DNA from: an uncultured Lachnoclostridium sp.
GTDB lineage: Bacteria > Bacillota > Clostridia > Lachnospirales > Lachnospiraceae
Direction of reading: 5' to 3'
Length of the DNA: 18,469 nt
NCBI GenBank assembly: GCA_902464595.1
Contig: CABQJX010000049.1
Coordinates: 1-18,469, forward strand
Under the pieces are notes generated by a model, which made no database searches, was not told the origin of the DNA, and saw nothing but the letters and a program-made list of their open reading frames with translations. A program made the translations under genes and the position numbers. Each line of letters starts with the position of its first letter. The stretch's first letter is position 1. Shown here piece by piece: positions 1-6,739 of this stretch.

Positions 1-2
1 TC

Positions 3-62
3 ATACCAGAAAAAGGGGATTTGTTCACAATTTATTTACTCATGCGTTTGTCCTGGGCATAA
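3..62 (+). CDS. possible C-terminal end of an upstream gene (partial)
   Basis: Frame 3 is open from the window edge to TAA at 60-62 and reads as a hydrophobic tail ending in RLSWA. In Mu-like phages this place is held by the end of a ner/repressor-region gene. Only about 19 codons are visible, the other forward frames are also open here, and no domain can be named, so this is a weak call. Confidence 0.18.
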   Translation: MPEKGDLFTIYLLMRLSWA

Positions 63-69
63 GCCGGTC

Positions 70-91
70 ATGCAGGGATAGCCTCCTGCAT
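70..91. promoter_or_regulatory. inverted repeat upstream of the transposase gene
   Basis: ATGCAGG (70-76) and CCTGCAT (85-91) are perfect 7-base inverted arms around an 8-base spacer, ending 36 bases before the transposase ATG. No U-tract follows, so it is not an intrinsic terminator. Position suits an operator for a repressor or Ner-type protein, or a leader hairpin. The arms are seen; the function is inferred. I see no convincing -35/-10 pair in bases 1-126. Confidence 0.4.
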
Positions 92-126
92 CTGATGATG
101 ACAGGCTGAAAAGGTGGTGGAAACAT

Positions 127-2079
127 ATGGCTCAGATGCTGACAGCGAAGCAGGTGTCTGAACTGAAAGGATGTAGTTATCGGTATATAAAAAGGATTAT
201 CCAAGAAGGAAAATTAAGTGCTGTAGAAACGGTCAATGAGAAAAACAGAAAGACCTATTTAGTTCCTTTAGATGCACTGGATGAGGAGCTGCAGCACAAA
301 TGGTATCAGATAATGAAAGAGAATCCGCCGGAGGATATCACCAAACTTTCAGAATCCGAACAGGAGAATGCTGCTGCAGATACATTTTCTGAAGAGGAGC
401 GAAAAGAGATTGATTTCTGGATTGATCTGGTAAGCCGCTGGCAGGAGTACCGGAAGATGCCGGGAGTTACTTCCATGGCGGATGTGGATCAGAAGTTTGT
501 CACCTTCTGCAGTCTGGAGTATCCGGATCGAAGGATCTCCATAGATACTCTTTACCGGAAGTGGAAAGCCGTCAAGGAAAACGACCTGAAGGGGCTTGTG
601 GATCAGCGCGGCAAATGGCGGAAGGGAAAAAGCTCTATTGATGAAACCGTATGGCAGGCTTTCCTGTACTACTACTTGGATGAAGCACAGCATCCGATCC
701 AGAAATGTCTGGAGTATACCAAGATGTGGGCGCAGGAATTGCGCCCGGATCTATATGCCGATATTCCAAGCTACTCTGCATTTTACAGGAAGCTGGCCAG
801 CGTCCCGGAGGGCGTAAAGGTTCTGGGGCGTGAAGGACACAAAGCCTATAATGACCGCTGTGCCCCATATATCCGCAGGATCTATGATGATATGGCCAGC
901 AATGAGTGGTGGATCGCAGATAACCATACCTTTGATGTGATGGTGAAAGATAAAGATGGAAAACTTCACAGGCCGTACCTGACAGCTTTTCTGGACGCCA
1001 GAAGCGGTATATTTACAGGCTTCTATGTTACGTATAATCCAAGTTCAGAAGCAACGCTGATCGCCCTCAGACGGGGAATCTTGGAATATGGTATCCCAGA
1101 TAATATTTATGTAGATAATGGACGTGAGTTCCTGACCTTTGATATTGGAGGTCTGGGACACAGGAAGAAAAAGCCTAAGGATGGAATGGAACTGTTTGAG
1201 CCTCCAGGTGTATTTAAGCGGCTGGGCATCAACATGACCAACGCCATTGTCCGGAATGCGAAAGCTAAGATCATTGAACGGCGGTTCCGTGATGTGAAGG
1301 ATTCTCTTTCCAGGCTGTTTAACACCTATACAGGCGGAAATGTGGTAGAGAAGCCCGAACGGCTGAAAACGGTATTGAAAAAGGATGCCATCTATACGGA
1401 TGATGAGTTCAATGAGTATGTGGAAGCAGTTATAAAATACTATTTCAACATGATGCCTTATAACGGGGCAGTGGAAGCGGACAAGGGAAAAGCAAAGCAG
1501 GACATATTTAATGAGTACCTTTACAAAAAGAGGACAGCCTCAGAGGAAGATCTGAACCTGATGCTGATGCGGAGCGGCCGCCCGCAGAAGGTAGGCCGCA
1601 GGGGAGTCCATCTGGATATTGCCGGAGGCCGGATTGATTATTGGAATGATGAGTTTGTTCATCTGATGTTTGGAAAACAGGTATATTTCCGTTATGACCC
1701 AGACAATTTAAGCCAGATCCGGATCTATGATCTGGAAGACCGCTATCTGATGAGTGTACCGGCAGACAATCAGGCTGTTCTTTCCTATGGGGCAAGCAAG
1801 GAAGAAGTGAAGACTGCCATGGCAAAGACCAGGCGTTTGGAAAAGATTGCAGAAGAATACAAAAGGAACGCTGTCATTGCAGAAGCTGACCGTATTACTA
1901 CAATGGATCTGGTGCTCCGGGAGGCACAGAGAAATAAAGAGAATTATAAAGGGAAGCCCAATCCCAAGGTGCTGGAAGTCCAAAGGGCAGACGAGGAACC
2001 AGCATTCCGTAAGGTAGTTGGAGGGGCTGACCTTGATACAATGATACAAAGCGCAGCCAGAAGGCAAGGAGGTAAATGA
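127..2079 (+). CDS. MuA-type DDE transposase
   Basis: This 650-residue protein is the phage transposase. It would bind the phage ends, cut them and join them to target DNA for integration and replicative transposition. Residues 1-60 form a MerR/excisionase-like helix-turn-helix (LTAKQVSELKG). The catalytic core carries D265 (WWIADNH), D330 (YVDNGREF) and E384 (AKIIERRF), matching the spacing of the MuA DDE triad (269/336/392). Residues of about 490-560 look like the MuA C-terminal beta-barrel domain. Length is close to MuA (663). The start has AAGGTGGTGG at 110-119. The stop overlaps the start of the MuB-like gene, so the two are probably translationally coupled. An isolated IS transposase is unlikely given the MuB, GemA and Mor genes downstream. 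Confidence 0.95.
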   Translation: MAQMLTAKQVSELKGCSYRYIKRIIQEGKLSAVETVNEKNRKTYLVPLDALDEELQHKWYQIMKENPPEDITKLSESEQENAAADTFSEEERKEIDFWIDLVSRWQEYRKMPGVTSMADVDQKFVTFCSLEYPDRRISIDTLYRKWKAVKENDLKGLVDQRGKWRKGKSSIDETVWQAFLYYYLDEAQHPIQKCLEYTKMWAQELRPDLYADIPSYSAFYRKLASVPEGVKVLGREGHKAYNDRCAPYIRRIYDDMASNEWWIADNHTFDVMVKDKDGKLHRPYLTAFLDARSGIFTGFYVTYNPSSEATLIALRRGILEYGIPDNIYVDNGREFLTFDIGGLGHRKKKPKDGMELFEPPGVFKRLGINMTNAIVRNAKAKIIERRFRDVKDSLSRLFNTYTGGNVVEKPERLKTVLKKDAIYTDDEFNEYVEAVIKYYFNMMPYNGAVEADKGKAKQDIFNEYLYKKRTASEEDLNLMLMRSGRPQKVGRRGVHLDIAGGRIDYWNDEFVHLMFGKQVYFRYDPDNLSQIRIYDLEDRYLMSVPADNQAVLSYGASKEEVKTAMAKTRRLEKIAEEYKRNAVIAEADRITTMDLVLREAQRNKENYKGKPNPKVLEVQRADEEPAFRKVVGGADLDTMIQSAARRQGGK

Positions 2080-3038
2080 TGAGTAAACAGTACAATGCAG
2101 AGCTTCAGGAGAAGCTGGAAAATTATCTGAAAAATGAGGGACTGAGCCAGGCAAAAGCGGCCCCGATCATCGGGGTTAGTGAGGCAGTATTGAGCCAGTA
2201 CCGCAGGAGCATCTATGAAAAGGGCGATATTTCCGGGGTGGAAAAGAAACTGGAGGAGTTCTTCCGGATCAAGGAAGAGCAGGCAGAGAATGTAAAGAAG
2301 GCAGAGCCGTTCAAGGCATCCCAGGGCTATGTGGAAACATCTATTTCTGAAAGTGCCTATAAGCTGATCCGTTACTGCCAGCTGGAAAAGGGGATCGTGG
2401 TGATAGATGGGGATGCCGGGATCGGGAAGACCAAGGCTGCGGCTAAGTTCCTCCAGGACAATCCGGCCACAGCAGTGTACATAAAAGCAGCCCCTAGTGC
2501 CAGCTCTGTCCGCAGCCTGCTGAAAATGATCGCAAAAGCCCTTAAGATGCCGGAGAACCAGCGGACAGAGGATCTGTCCCTCTCCATACAGGAGAAGCTG
2601 AGAAATACAGACAAGGTACTAATCATAGATGAGGCCCAGAACCTGAAGTTCCTGGCTCTGGAGGAGATCCGGGCATGGGTGGACGAAGATCCATTTACCG
2701 GAAAGCCTGGGATCGGCATTGTACTGATTGGAAATGACGAAGTGTACAACAAGATGCTTGGAAAGCAGGAGGCGATCTTCTCCCAGCAGTTTAACCGTAC
2801 AAGGCTTCATGGAAGATACCGGACGGTGGATGTGAAAAAGGAGGATGTTTCCAAGCTCTTCCCGGTGCTGGAGGAAAGGAATATGCAGCAGGAACTGAAT
2901 TACCTGTATAACATCAGCCACAGCAAATGGGGCATCCGGGGAATGGTAAACGTGTTCAATAATGCGGTCAACAATGAAGATATATCCCTGGGAGGGCTTC
3001 AGAAGATGGCCAATACCATGGGGATCTTATTTTTATAA
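2079..3038 (+). CDS. MuB-type AAA+ ATPase, transposition target protein
   Basis: In Mu, MuB is an ATP-dependent DNA-binding filament protein that picks target DNA, activates MuA and gives target immunity. Here the N-terminal 60 residues are a helix-turn-helix (LSQAKAAPIIGVSEAVLSQY), as in MuB. The ATPase core has Walker A GDAGIGKT (K117) and Walker B VLIIDEAQ (D184, E185). A sensor-like IVLIGNDEVY follows. Length, 319 residues, matches MuB (312). Two ATGs are possible (2076 and 2079). AAGGAGG at 2066-2072 is better spaced from 2079, which overlaps the transposase stop. Family assignment is firm; target choice in this phage is inferred. Confidence 0.93.
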   Translation: MSKQYNAELQEKLENYLKNEGLSQAKAAPIIGVSEAVLSQYRRSIYEKGDISGVEKKLEEFFRIKEEQAENVKKAEPFKASQGYVETSISESAYKLIRYCQLEKGIVVIDGDAGIGKTKAAAKFLQDNPATAVYIKAAPSASSVRSLLKMIAKALKMPENQRTEDLSLSIQEKLRNTDKVLIIDEAQNLKFLALEEIRAWVDEDPFTGKPGIGIVLIGNDEVYNKMLGKQEAIFSQQFNRTRLHGRYRTVDVKKEDVSKLFPVLEERNMQQELNYLYNISHSKWGIRGMVNVFNNAVNNEDISLGGLQKMANTMGILFL

Positions 3039-3060
3039 AAATCATACGGAGGTAAATGGA

Positions 3061-3351
3061 ATGAAGTACATGAATGGAAAAGCAAAGATGCTGGTGGAAG
3101 GGATCGTACTGGGAACAGGTACAATGGGAATGATTGCAGTGCTGATCGCTGAAGGACGGATCGGGCGTCTGGGGCTTCTGGCAGTAGCGCTTCTGATCGG
3201 GCTGTCTGGTGTCAGTGGCTGGATACTGGGAGTGCAGATGCGGGCCAAGCTGGACCGTGACCGCATCTGGATCCAGGGATACCGGGCAGGCCGGACTGGG
3301 GAAATGGTTCAGAAAGAGGAAATCAGGATTGGGATCATTACCCAGAAATAA
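3061..3351 (+). CDS. small membrane protein of the early operon
   Basis: A 96-residue protein with two hydrophobic segments (about residues 11-28 and 33-52: EGIVLGTGTMGMIAVLIAE and LGLLAVALLIGLSGVSGWI), so probably a two-pass membrane protein. The C-terminal half is charged and would be soluble. GGAGG at 3048-3052 lies 8 bases before this ATG; upstream in-frame starts lie inside the MuB-like gene. Its place after the ATPase suits the early semi-essential genes of Mu-like phages. A superinfection-exclusion role is one guess but no known family is recognised. Element A begins 2 bases after the stop. Confidence 0.7.
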   Translation: MKYMNGKAKMLVEGIVLGTGTMGMIAVLIAEGRIGRLGLLAVALLIGLSGVSGWILGVQMRAKLDRDRIWIQGYRAGRTGEMVQKEEIRIGIITQK

Positions 3352-3352
3352 A

Positions 3353-3427
3353 GGGAGGCGGGGCCTCCCGCCTTAATGCAGCCGCCTACGGGTGCTGGTC
3401 GCAAGCCCAGAAAAATGCAGAGCGGGG
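3353..3427 (+). repeat. structured repeat element, copy A (candidate cis RNA)
   Basis: GGGAGGC (3353-3359) and GCCTCCC (3363-3369) make a perfect 7-bp hairpin. An alternative is AGGCGGG/CCCGCCT (3356-3362 with 3367-3373). The core 3374-3427 matches copy B at 5773: TAATGCAGCCGCC, then TGC-GGTC-CAAGCCC, then AAATGCAGAG. Within it CTGG (3395-3398) pairs with CCAG (3407-3410) around loop TCGCAAGC. CCCGC (3367-3371) can also pair with GCGGG at 3422-3426. There is no U-tract, so it is not a plain terminator. CCTCC (3364-3368) is complementary to the GGAGG ribosome site of the next gene (3449-3453). Structure and repetition are seen; an RNA role is inferred. Confidence 0.65.
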
Positions 3428-3460
3428 TGGAATTAGACAATGGAGAAAGGAGGGGGAAGC

Positions 3461-3841
3461 GTGGGACAGAAAAAGAATCCTTCTGAACAGCTGGAGGAGT
3501 TCCTTGGATGGGTCGCTGAATGTGAGAAGGAATATAATACGGCAGCCGAGACAGTGCGCAGGGAGGATATAAGGCTTCAGGATCTTCTGCATGAACTGGA
3601 ATTTTCCCAGGATTATAAGGAACGGAACCATACAGCCGGAAAGCTTAAGGATAGCCGGAAAAACAGGCGGGTGGCTAAGGATATTGTCAAGCGCAATGAA
3701 CTGGTTGTGAAGTTCTTTGATGAGCAGTCCAGCCGGGGGATGCTTAAGCGGATGAGGCAGTTAGTAGACCGGCAGAAGTCAGAAGAAAAATATCTGGATG
3801 GAAAGAGGATTTACAAACCAAGAGCTGGTGATGGGAGCTGA
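3461..3841 (+). CDS. conserved charged phage protein, unknown function
   Basis: A 126-residue helical, charged protein. GTG 3461 is chosen because GGAGGGGG at 3449-3456 sits at ideal spacing; an ATG at 3440 would put this ribosome site inside the gene. The pattern DLLHELEF...RRVAKDIV...KRIYKPR resembles a small protein common in early regions of Firmicutes phages (LHEIE, R-x-RR-x-KD, NRxYxPR); I recall the pattern but know no function. The gene follows element A directly and lies 5 bases before the next gene, so they are probably one transcript. Much of it could form coiled coil. Confidence 0.75.
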   Translation: MGQKKNPSEQLEEFLGWVAECEKEYNTAAETVRREDIRLQDLLHELEFSQDYKERNHTAGKLKDSRKNRRVAKDIVKRNELVVKFFDEQSSRGMLKRMRQLVDRQKSEEKYLDGKRIYKPRAGDGS

Positions 3842-3846
3842 TTAAA

Positions 3847-4224
3847 ATGGCAGGAAAAAGACTGACAGTACGGGAAAAGGCGGAGAAAAAGCGTCTGAAG
3901 AAGGAATTGCAGAAACAGGGTGTGATCCCTCTGGATAAAAAGAGACTGAACAGGAAACGTTTTGCGAAAGAAACCCAGATGGAATTCAGCCAGGAAATAT
4001 CCATGGCAGATTTGAATGATGTGCTGTGTCTTTGGCGGGCGATTAGCTGGATGACGGCGGGGCATGAACAATTTCCAATTACTCCGGAACAGGTGGGAGT
4101 ATGGAAGGTTCTGAAAATGGCTGTGGAGCTGAAACGGTTCTATGGAGAGGCAAGACAGAGGAATGTTCCAGTTACATATGGTGATGAGTACGATAAGGTG
4201 GTGAATCCCATATTAAAGATGTGA
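3847..4224 (+). CDS. hypothetical protein with very basic N-terminus
   Basis: A 125-residue protein. The first 45 residues are strongly basic and helical (REKAEKKRLKKELQKQG, then DKKRLNRKRFAKE) and could bind nucleic acid. The C-terminal part (about residues 50-125) is a neutral helical domain with several Trp and Tyr. It starts 5 bases after the previous stop; GGGAG at 3834-3838 could serve as ribosome site. No family is recognised. Composition is like its neighbours upstream, so it probably belongs to the phage core early region rather than to the accessory block that follows. Confidence 0.7.
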   Translation: MAGKRLTVREKAEKKRLKKELQKQGVIPLDKKRLNRKRFAKETQMEFSQEISMADLNDVLCLWRAISWMTAGHEQFPITPEQVGVWKVLKMAVELKRFYGEARQRNVPVTYGDEYDKVVNPILKM

Positions 4225-4249
4225 GATAAGATTATGGAAAGGTGAACAT

Positions 4250-4519
4250 ATGTTAAAAGAATATTTAACCACGGAGCTAGAAAAAATCCAGAGCAGGAAG
4301 GATGAATACCTTCAGGAGTACAGGAAGCTAGAAGCTGTACTGAAAGAGGCTGATATGCTTCCTGTGGATCAGGAACAAAAATTGGAGCTGATCCAGATTT
4401 TGAATGGAATGTTAAATGGGAAACAGGAGGCGGCCAGACTTGCAAATGACCGGATCACCAAACTCACAGGCTTTTTAAATATTGTGGACAGAGTACAGAC
4501 AGAAGAGAAAAGCTGTTAA
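4250..4519 (+). CDS. small coiled-coil protein, unknown function
   Basis: An 89-residue, mostly helical protein with two likely coiled-coil stretches (about residues 4-35, TTELEKIQSRKDEYLQEYRK, and 43-75), joined at LPVDQEQK. It has no catalytic motif, signal peptide or membrane segment. AAGGTG lies 8-9 bases before the ATG. From here to 5743 the DNA looks more AT-rich by eye than the flanking phage genes. This suggests a block of more recently acquired accessory genes. No family is recognised. Confidence 0.65.
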   Translation: MLKEYLTTELEKIQSRKDEYLQEYRKLEAVLKEADMLPVDQEQKLELIQILNGMLNGKQEAARLANDRITKLTGFLNIVDRVQTEEKSC

Positions 4520-4546
4520 ATTAAGTTTTGGAAGGAGATAAGCAGA

Positions 4547-4879
4547 ATGAAAGAAGTAATTCTCAAAACAGCAGGGATGTTTGATGAATATGACCCACAG
4601 GATAAGGATTATGAACTCTGGAAATCCATTTCTGAGTATATGGATGGAGAAGTTGCACTGGTAATGGAGAGTGTGGCTAAGGATGGAAAATATGTTTTTT
4701 TAGGTTTAACTGATCGGGAAAAGGATAAGGAGCTGTTTTATATGATAGAACAGGACAGTATGATCGGTAGATATATTGGTGCTAGGGAGTTATTTGAGGC
4801 AGAATGGGAAAAAGGAGATTATGAACCTGAAGGTTACATTTGCTTGGAAAAGAAATACCTAGAGTTTCAGAAAAATTAA
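4547..4879 (+). CDS. small acidic hypothetical protein
   Basis: A 110-residue acidic protein with mixed helix and strand (EVALVMESVAKDGKYVFLGLTD) and several aromatic and Glu-rich stretches. A strong GGAAGGAGA at 4531-4539 precedes the ATG. It has no recognisable domain. Composition is AT-rich like its neighbours in the accessory block. An acidic small phage protein here could be a host-takeover or anti-defence factor, but nothing in the sequence shows this. The call rests on the good ribosome site, intact frame and lack of a competing frame. Confidence 0.65.
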   Translation: MKEVILKTAGMFDEYDPQDKDYELWKSISEYMDGEVALVMESVAKDGKYVFLGLTDREKDKELFYMIEQDSMIGRYIGARELFEAEWEKGDYEPEGYICLEKKYLEFQKN

Positions 4880-4885
4880 GATTTG

Positions 4886-4909
4886 CATAGCCGTACAGAA
4901 AGGGCTATG
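4886..4909 (+). repeat. inverted repeat ahead of gene 4935
   Basis: CATAGCC (4886-4892) and GGCTATG (4903-4909) are perfect 7-base arms around a 10-base loop, ending 25 bases before the ATG of the next gene. There is no following U-tract, so a leader hairpin or operator is likelier than a terminator. It lies in the only gap over 50 bases between the two genes. Confidence 0.4.
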
Positions 4910-4934
4910 AGGAGCCAGGAGAGGAGTTTTAATC

Positions 4935-5318
4935 ATGAATGTTTATAAAAAGATGTGGATTGAACGTAAGAAGGAATTGTTGGACAAAATCAGTAAAGCA
5001 CCAAATCCCAATGCAGCGTCCAGAGATGTTGAGGAATTAACCGGGATGATTCATCAAGAGGTACTTGCTTCTACGAAAGAGGTACGGATAAAAATGGAGC
5101 AAATAGACGGCCTGTGTGCTATTTGCGTCGTACAAGGGAAGGCAGACCATCATACGGAGGTAAAAGAAGAATCCTCTCAGGAACTGATGGATGCAGTAAT
5201 CCCCATGCTGGAATATCTCAACAAGTATTTCGACCCACACGCAACAGCAATTATCAAAGAAGGGCGAGTTACCATTGTAAGAGATGAAATTAGTGTACCA
5301 CTTCCGATCAGAGATTAA
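4935..5318 (+). CDS. hypothetical protein, possibly truncated
   Basis: A 127-residue protein with a helical N-terminal half and a more mixed C-terminal half (HATAIIKEGRVTIVRDEISVPLP). AGGAGAGGAG at 4918-4927 gives a good ribosome site. No family is recognised. The frame continues past the TAA for 35 sense codons to a TGA at 5424-5426, reading like normal protein. This may mean that the present stop is a nonsense mutation shortening a once longer gene. AT-rich composition matches the accessory block. Confidence 0.62.
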   Translation: MNVYKKMWIERKKELLDKISKAPNPNAASRDVEELTGMIHQEVLASTKEVRIKMEQIDGLCAICVVQGKADHHTEVKEESSQELMDAVIPMLEYLNKYFDPHATAIIKEGRVTIVRDEISVPLPIRD

Positions 5319-5426
5319 GTAGGGATTGGAAGAACTGAGGGAATTAAGGTTACTCCAATCAGAGCAGCGAATGAAGATTTGGATAAGTTACTTTTAAAAC
5401 TGGTTGCTGACGTTCAAGTAGACTGA
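5319..5426 (+). pseudogene. in-frame coding-like remnant after gene 4935
   Basis: Directly after the stop of gene 4935, in the same frame, 35 codons read as plausible protein (EGIKVTPIRAANEDLDKLLL, then KLVADVQVD) and end at TGA 5424. There is no ATG at its beginning and no ribosome site. It is either the cut-off C-terminus of the preceding gene or a relic of a deleted gene. A chance open stretch of this length is also possible. Confidence 0.35.
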
Positions 5427-5461
5427 CATTTCCGGGAGAACCGAGGAAAGAGAGGAGAATA

Positions 5462-5743
5462 ATGAATCCATTAGTATACATAAGTGTGGGGCTGCATTTT
5501 GAGGTAAAAGATGCTGAAATCTATGGTGGAGTAGGAAGTATAGGTTATACGAAAATCAATCTGAATGGGATTAGGGATATTAACCAGATAACGGATGAGT
5601 ATGTTGAGGCTCAAACGCAAGCGACAGCGAATTTCTTGCATGTTCCGAGAGGGGCGGTTAGGTTGATATCGAAAGAAGAATATGACTTAGAAACAAATGA
5701 TGAAGATGAGTATTTTGAAGACGAGGATGATTCAGAATACTGA
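5462..5743 (+). CDS. small protein with acidic tail, unknown function
   Basis: A 93-residue protein. Residues 1-70 look like a compact domain rich in strands (LVYISVGLHFEVKDAEIYGG). The last 20 residues are nearly all Asp, Glu and aromatic, ending EDEDDSEY. Such a tail can mimic DNA charge or bind a basic partner. GAGAGGAG at 5450-5457 supports this ATG. It is the last gene of the AT-rich block; element B starts 12 bases after its stop. Roles such as a DNA-mimic inhibitor are speculation and no family is recognised. Confidence 0.65.
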   Translation: MNPLVYISVGLHFEVKDAEIYGGVGSIGYTKINLNGIRDINQITDEYVEAQTQATANFLHVPRGAVRLISKEEYDLETNDEDEYFEDEDDSEY

Positions 5744-5755
5744 CATTTGATTCAA

Positions 5756-5826
5756 AGGGGCTATGCCCCTCCTAATGCAGCCGCCGGATCCGGTGCAGGT
5801 CACAAGCCCTGGCAAATGCAGAGTGG
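5756..5826 (+). repeat. structured repeat element, copy B (candidate cis RNA)
   Basis: AGGGGC (5756-5761) and GCCCCT (5765-5770) form a perfect 6-bp hairpin with loop TAT, placed as in copy A. The core from 5773 repeats TAATGCAGCCGCC and AAATGCAGAG. CAGG (5796-5799) pairs with CCTG (5808-5811) around loop TCACAAGC. Copy A has CTGG/CCAG at the same place, so both arms changed while pairing was kept. CCTCC (5768-5772) is exactly complementary to the GGAGG ribosome site of the AbrB-like gene (5831-5835). No U-tract follows. RNA switch or recombination site are both inference. Confidence 0.65.
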
Positions 5827-5840
5827 GAGAGGAGGTCGCT

Positions 5841-6083
5841 ATGACTGTAAGTAAAAAAGTTGCAAAGAGCGGTGCGATCACGCTGCCAAGACAGATCCGC
5901 CAGGAAGTGGGGATATTCCCCGGAACGCCGGTGGATATTGAGCAGGATGACAATGGGGTACATATCAGGAAGCATATTCCGGTATGCCATTTCTGTGGCA
6001 GTGCAGAGGATGTGGCAGATGCCTGCGGGATTGAGGTCTGCAGGGCCTGTGCCCAGAAGATTATGGAGGCGTTTCAGTCATGA
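5841..6083 (+). CDS. SpoVT/AbrB-type protein with zinc knuckle
   Basis: An 80-residue protein. Residues 4-45 are an AbrB swapped-hairpin DNA-binding domain (VAKSGAITLPRQIRQEVGI, then GTPVDIEQDDNGVHIRK), which acts as a dimer in transition-state and antitoxin regulators. Residues 49-70 add a zinc-knuckle pattern, C49-x2-C52 and C67-x2-C70. ATG 5841 is chosen because GAGAGGAGG ends 5 bases before it and the AbrB fold begins here; the open frame back to 5763 runs through element B. Its stop overlaps the next start. It is likely a phage regulator; no toxin partner is visible beside it. Confidence 0.88.
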   Translation: MTVSKKVAKSGAITLPRQIRQEVGIFPGTPVDIEQDDNGVHIRKHIPVCHFCGSAEDVADACGIEVCRACAQKIMEAFQS

Positions 6084-6718
6084 TGGAAATGAAGGAAAAG
6101 GTGGACCGGCTGGCAGAATTAAACCGCCAGATGGCCGCAATCAAAACAGAGGCAGAGCAGATCAAGGCCTGGTTTGAAAAGCAGGCTGTGGAAGACCTGC
6201 GGGATACGAAAAATAAGACCGTAGAATACTGGGGAAATGGGAATTCCCGTGTGGTAGTCGGCAGCAGTGAGACCGTGAAGCCGGTATCCATGACCATGGT
6301 AAAGAAGCTGATGGGGGAGGTGTTTGGTGATTTTGTGAAAGAGGATGTCTCCTACACCATGACAGCCCCGGCGAAGCGGCTGTTTGCCATGATGTATCTG
6401 GGAAATTACACAGAAGGAAGCCTGGACGCTACCATCCGGGCCATCACGGCAGATGAAAAGATCCAGAGAACCCTGAAGAAGAAGCTGAAGGGAAAGTATG
6501 AGAAGGATACGGAGACCCTGATGCAGACGGCAGGACTTGCCAGGAACCAGGCCAGCGACTGGGCGTATCTGACGGCAGAGATCATCAACTGGGAGTGGAT
6601 GCTTCAGGTTCTGAAGGCCGCAGGCTGGGCCGGGACTCCGGAGGAGGCAGTAGAGATCATCCGGTCTGCAGTCATCGTGGATGAGGGAATCAAAGTAACC
6701 GTGGAATCAGAGGAATAA
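6080..6718 (+). CDS. early phage protein, possibly Gam-like DNA-end protector
   Basis: A 212-residue protein. Residues 3-40 are a coiled-coil helix (VDRLAELNRQMAAIKTEAEQ). Then follows a strand-rich piece (KTVEYWGNGNSRVVVGSSET) and a helical region with repeated basic residues (LKKKLKGKYEK). The N-terminal arrangement of long helix, then strands, then VKPVSMTMVKKLM resembles the Mu Gam host-nuclease inhibitor, which binds double-strand ends. Operon place before gemA also fits, but sequence identity is too weak to be sure and it is longer than Gam. ATG 6080 or 6083 are both possible, after GGAGG at 6065-6069. It overlaps the AbrB-like gene by 4 bases. Confidence 0.5.
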   Translation: MMEMKEKVDRLAELNRQMAAIKTEAEQIKAWFEKQAVEDLRDTKNKTVEYWGNGNSRVVVGSSETVKPVSMTMVKKLMGEVFGDFVKEDVSYTMTAPAKRLFAMMYLGNYTEGSLDATIRAITADEKIQRTLKKKLKGKYEKDTETLMQTAGLARNQASDWAYLTAEIINWEWMLQVLKAAGWAGTPEEAVEIIRSAVIVDEGIKVTVESEE

Positions 6719-6739
6719 AACGGAGAGGAGAGACAGCGT

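Noticed and set aside
127..3038. Simple insertion sequence or Tn7-like element
   Set aside because: The transposase-ATPase pair alone could fit, but GemA, Mor, terminase, portal and capsid genes in the same direction show a transposable phage.
3353..3373. Element A hairpin as an intrinsic terminator
   Set aside because: Only two T follow the stem; the same holds for copy B. The shared core downstream points to another role.
5763..5840. Longer start for the AbrB-like gene
   Set aside because: The extra 26 codons run through element B and no ribosome site lies before 5763; the AbrB fold starts at 5841.
6080..6718. Firm naming of this gene as Mu Gam
   Set aside because: Only arrangement and position resemble Gam; length and most residues differ, so the name is kept as a possibility.
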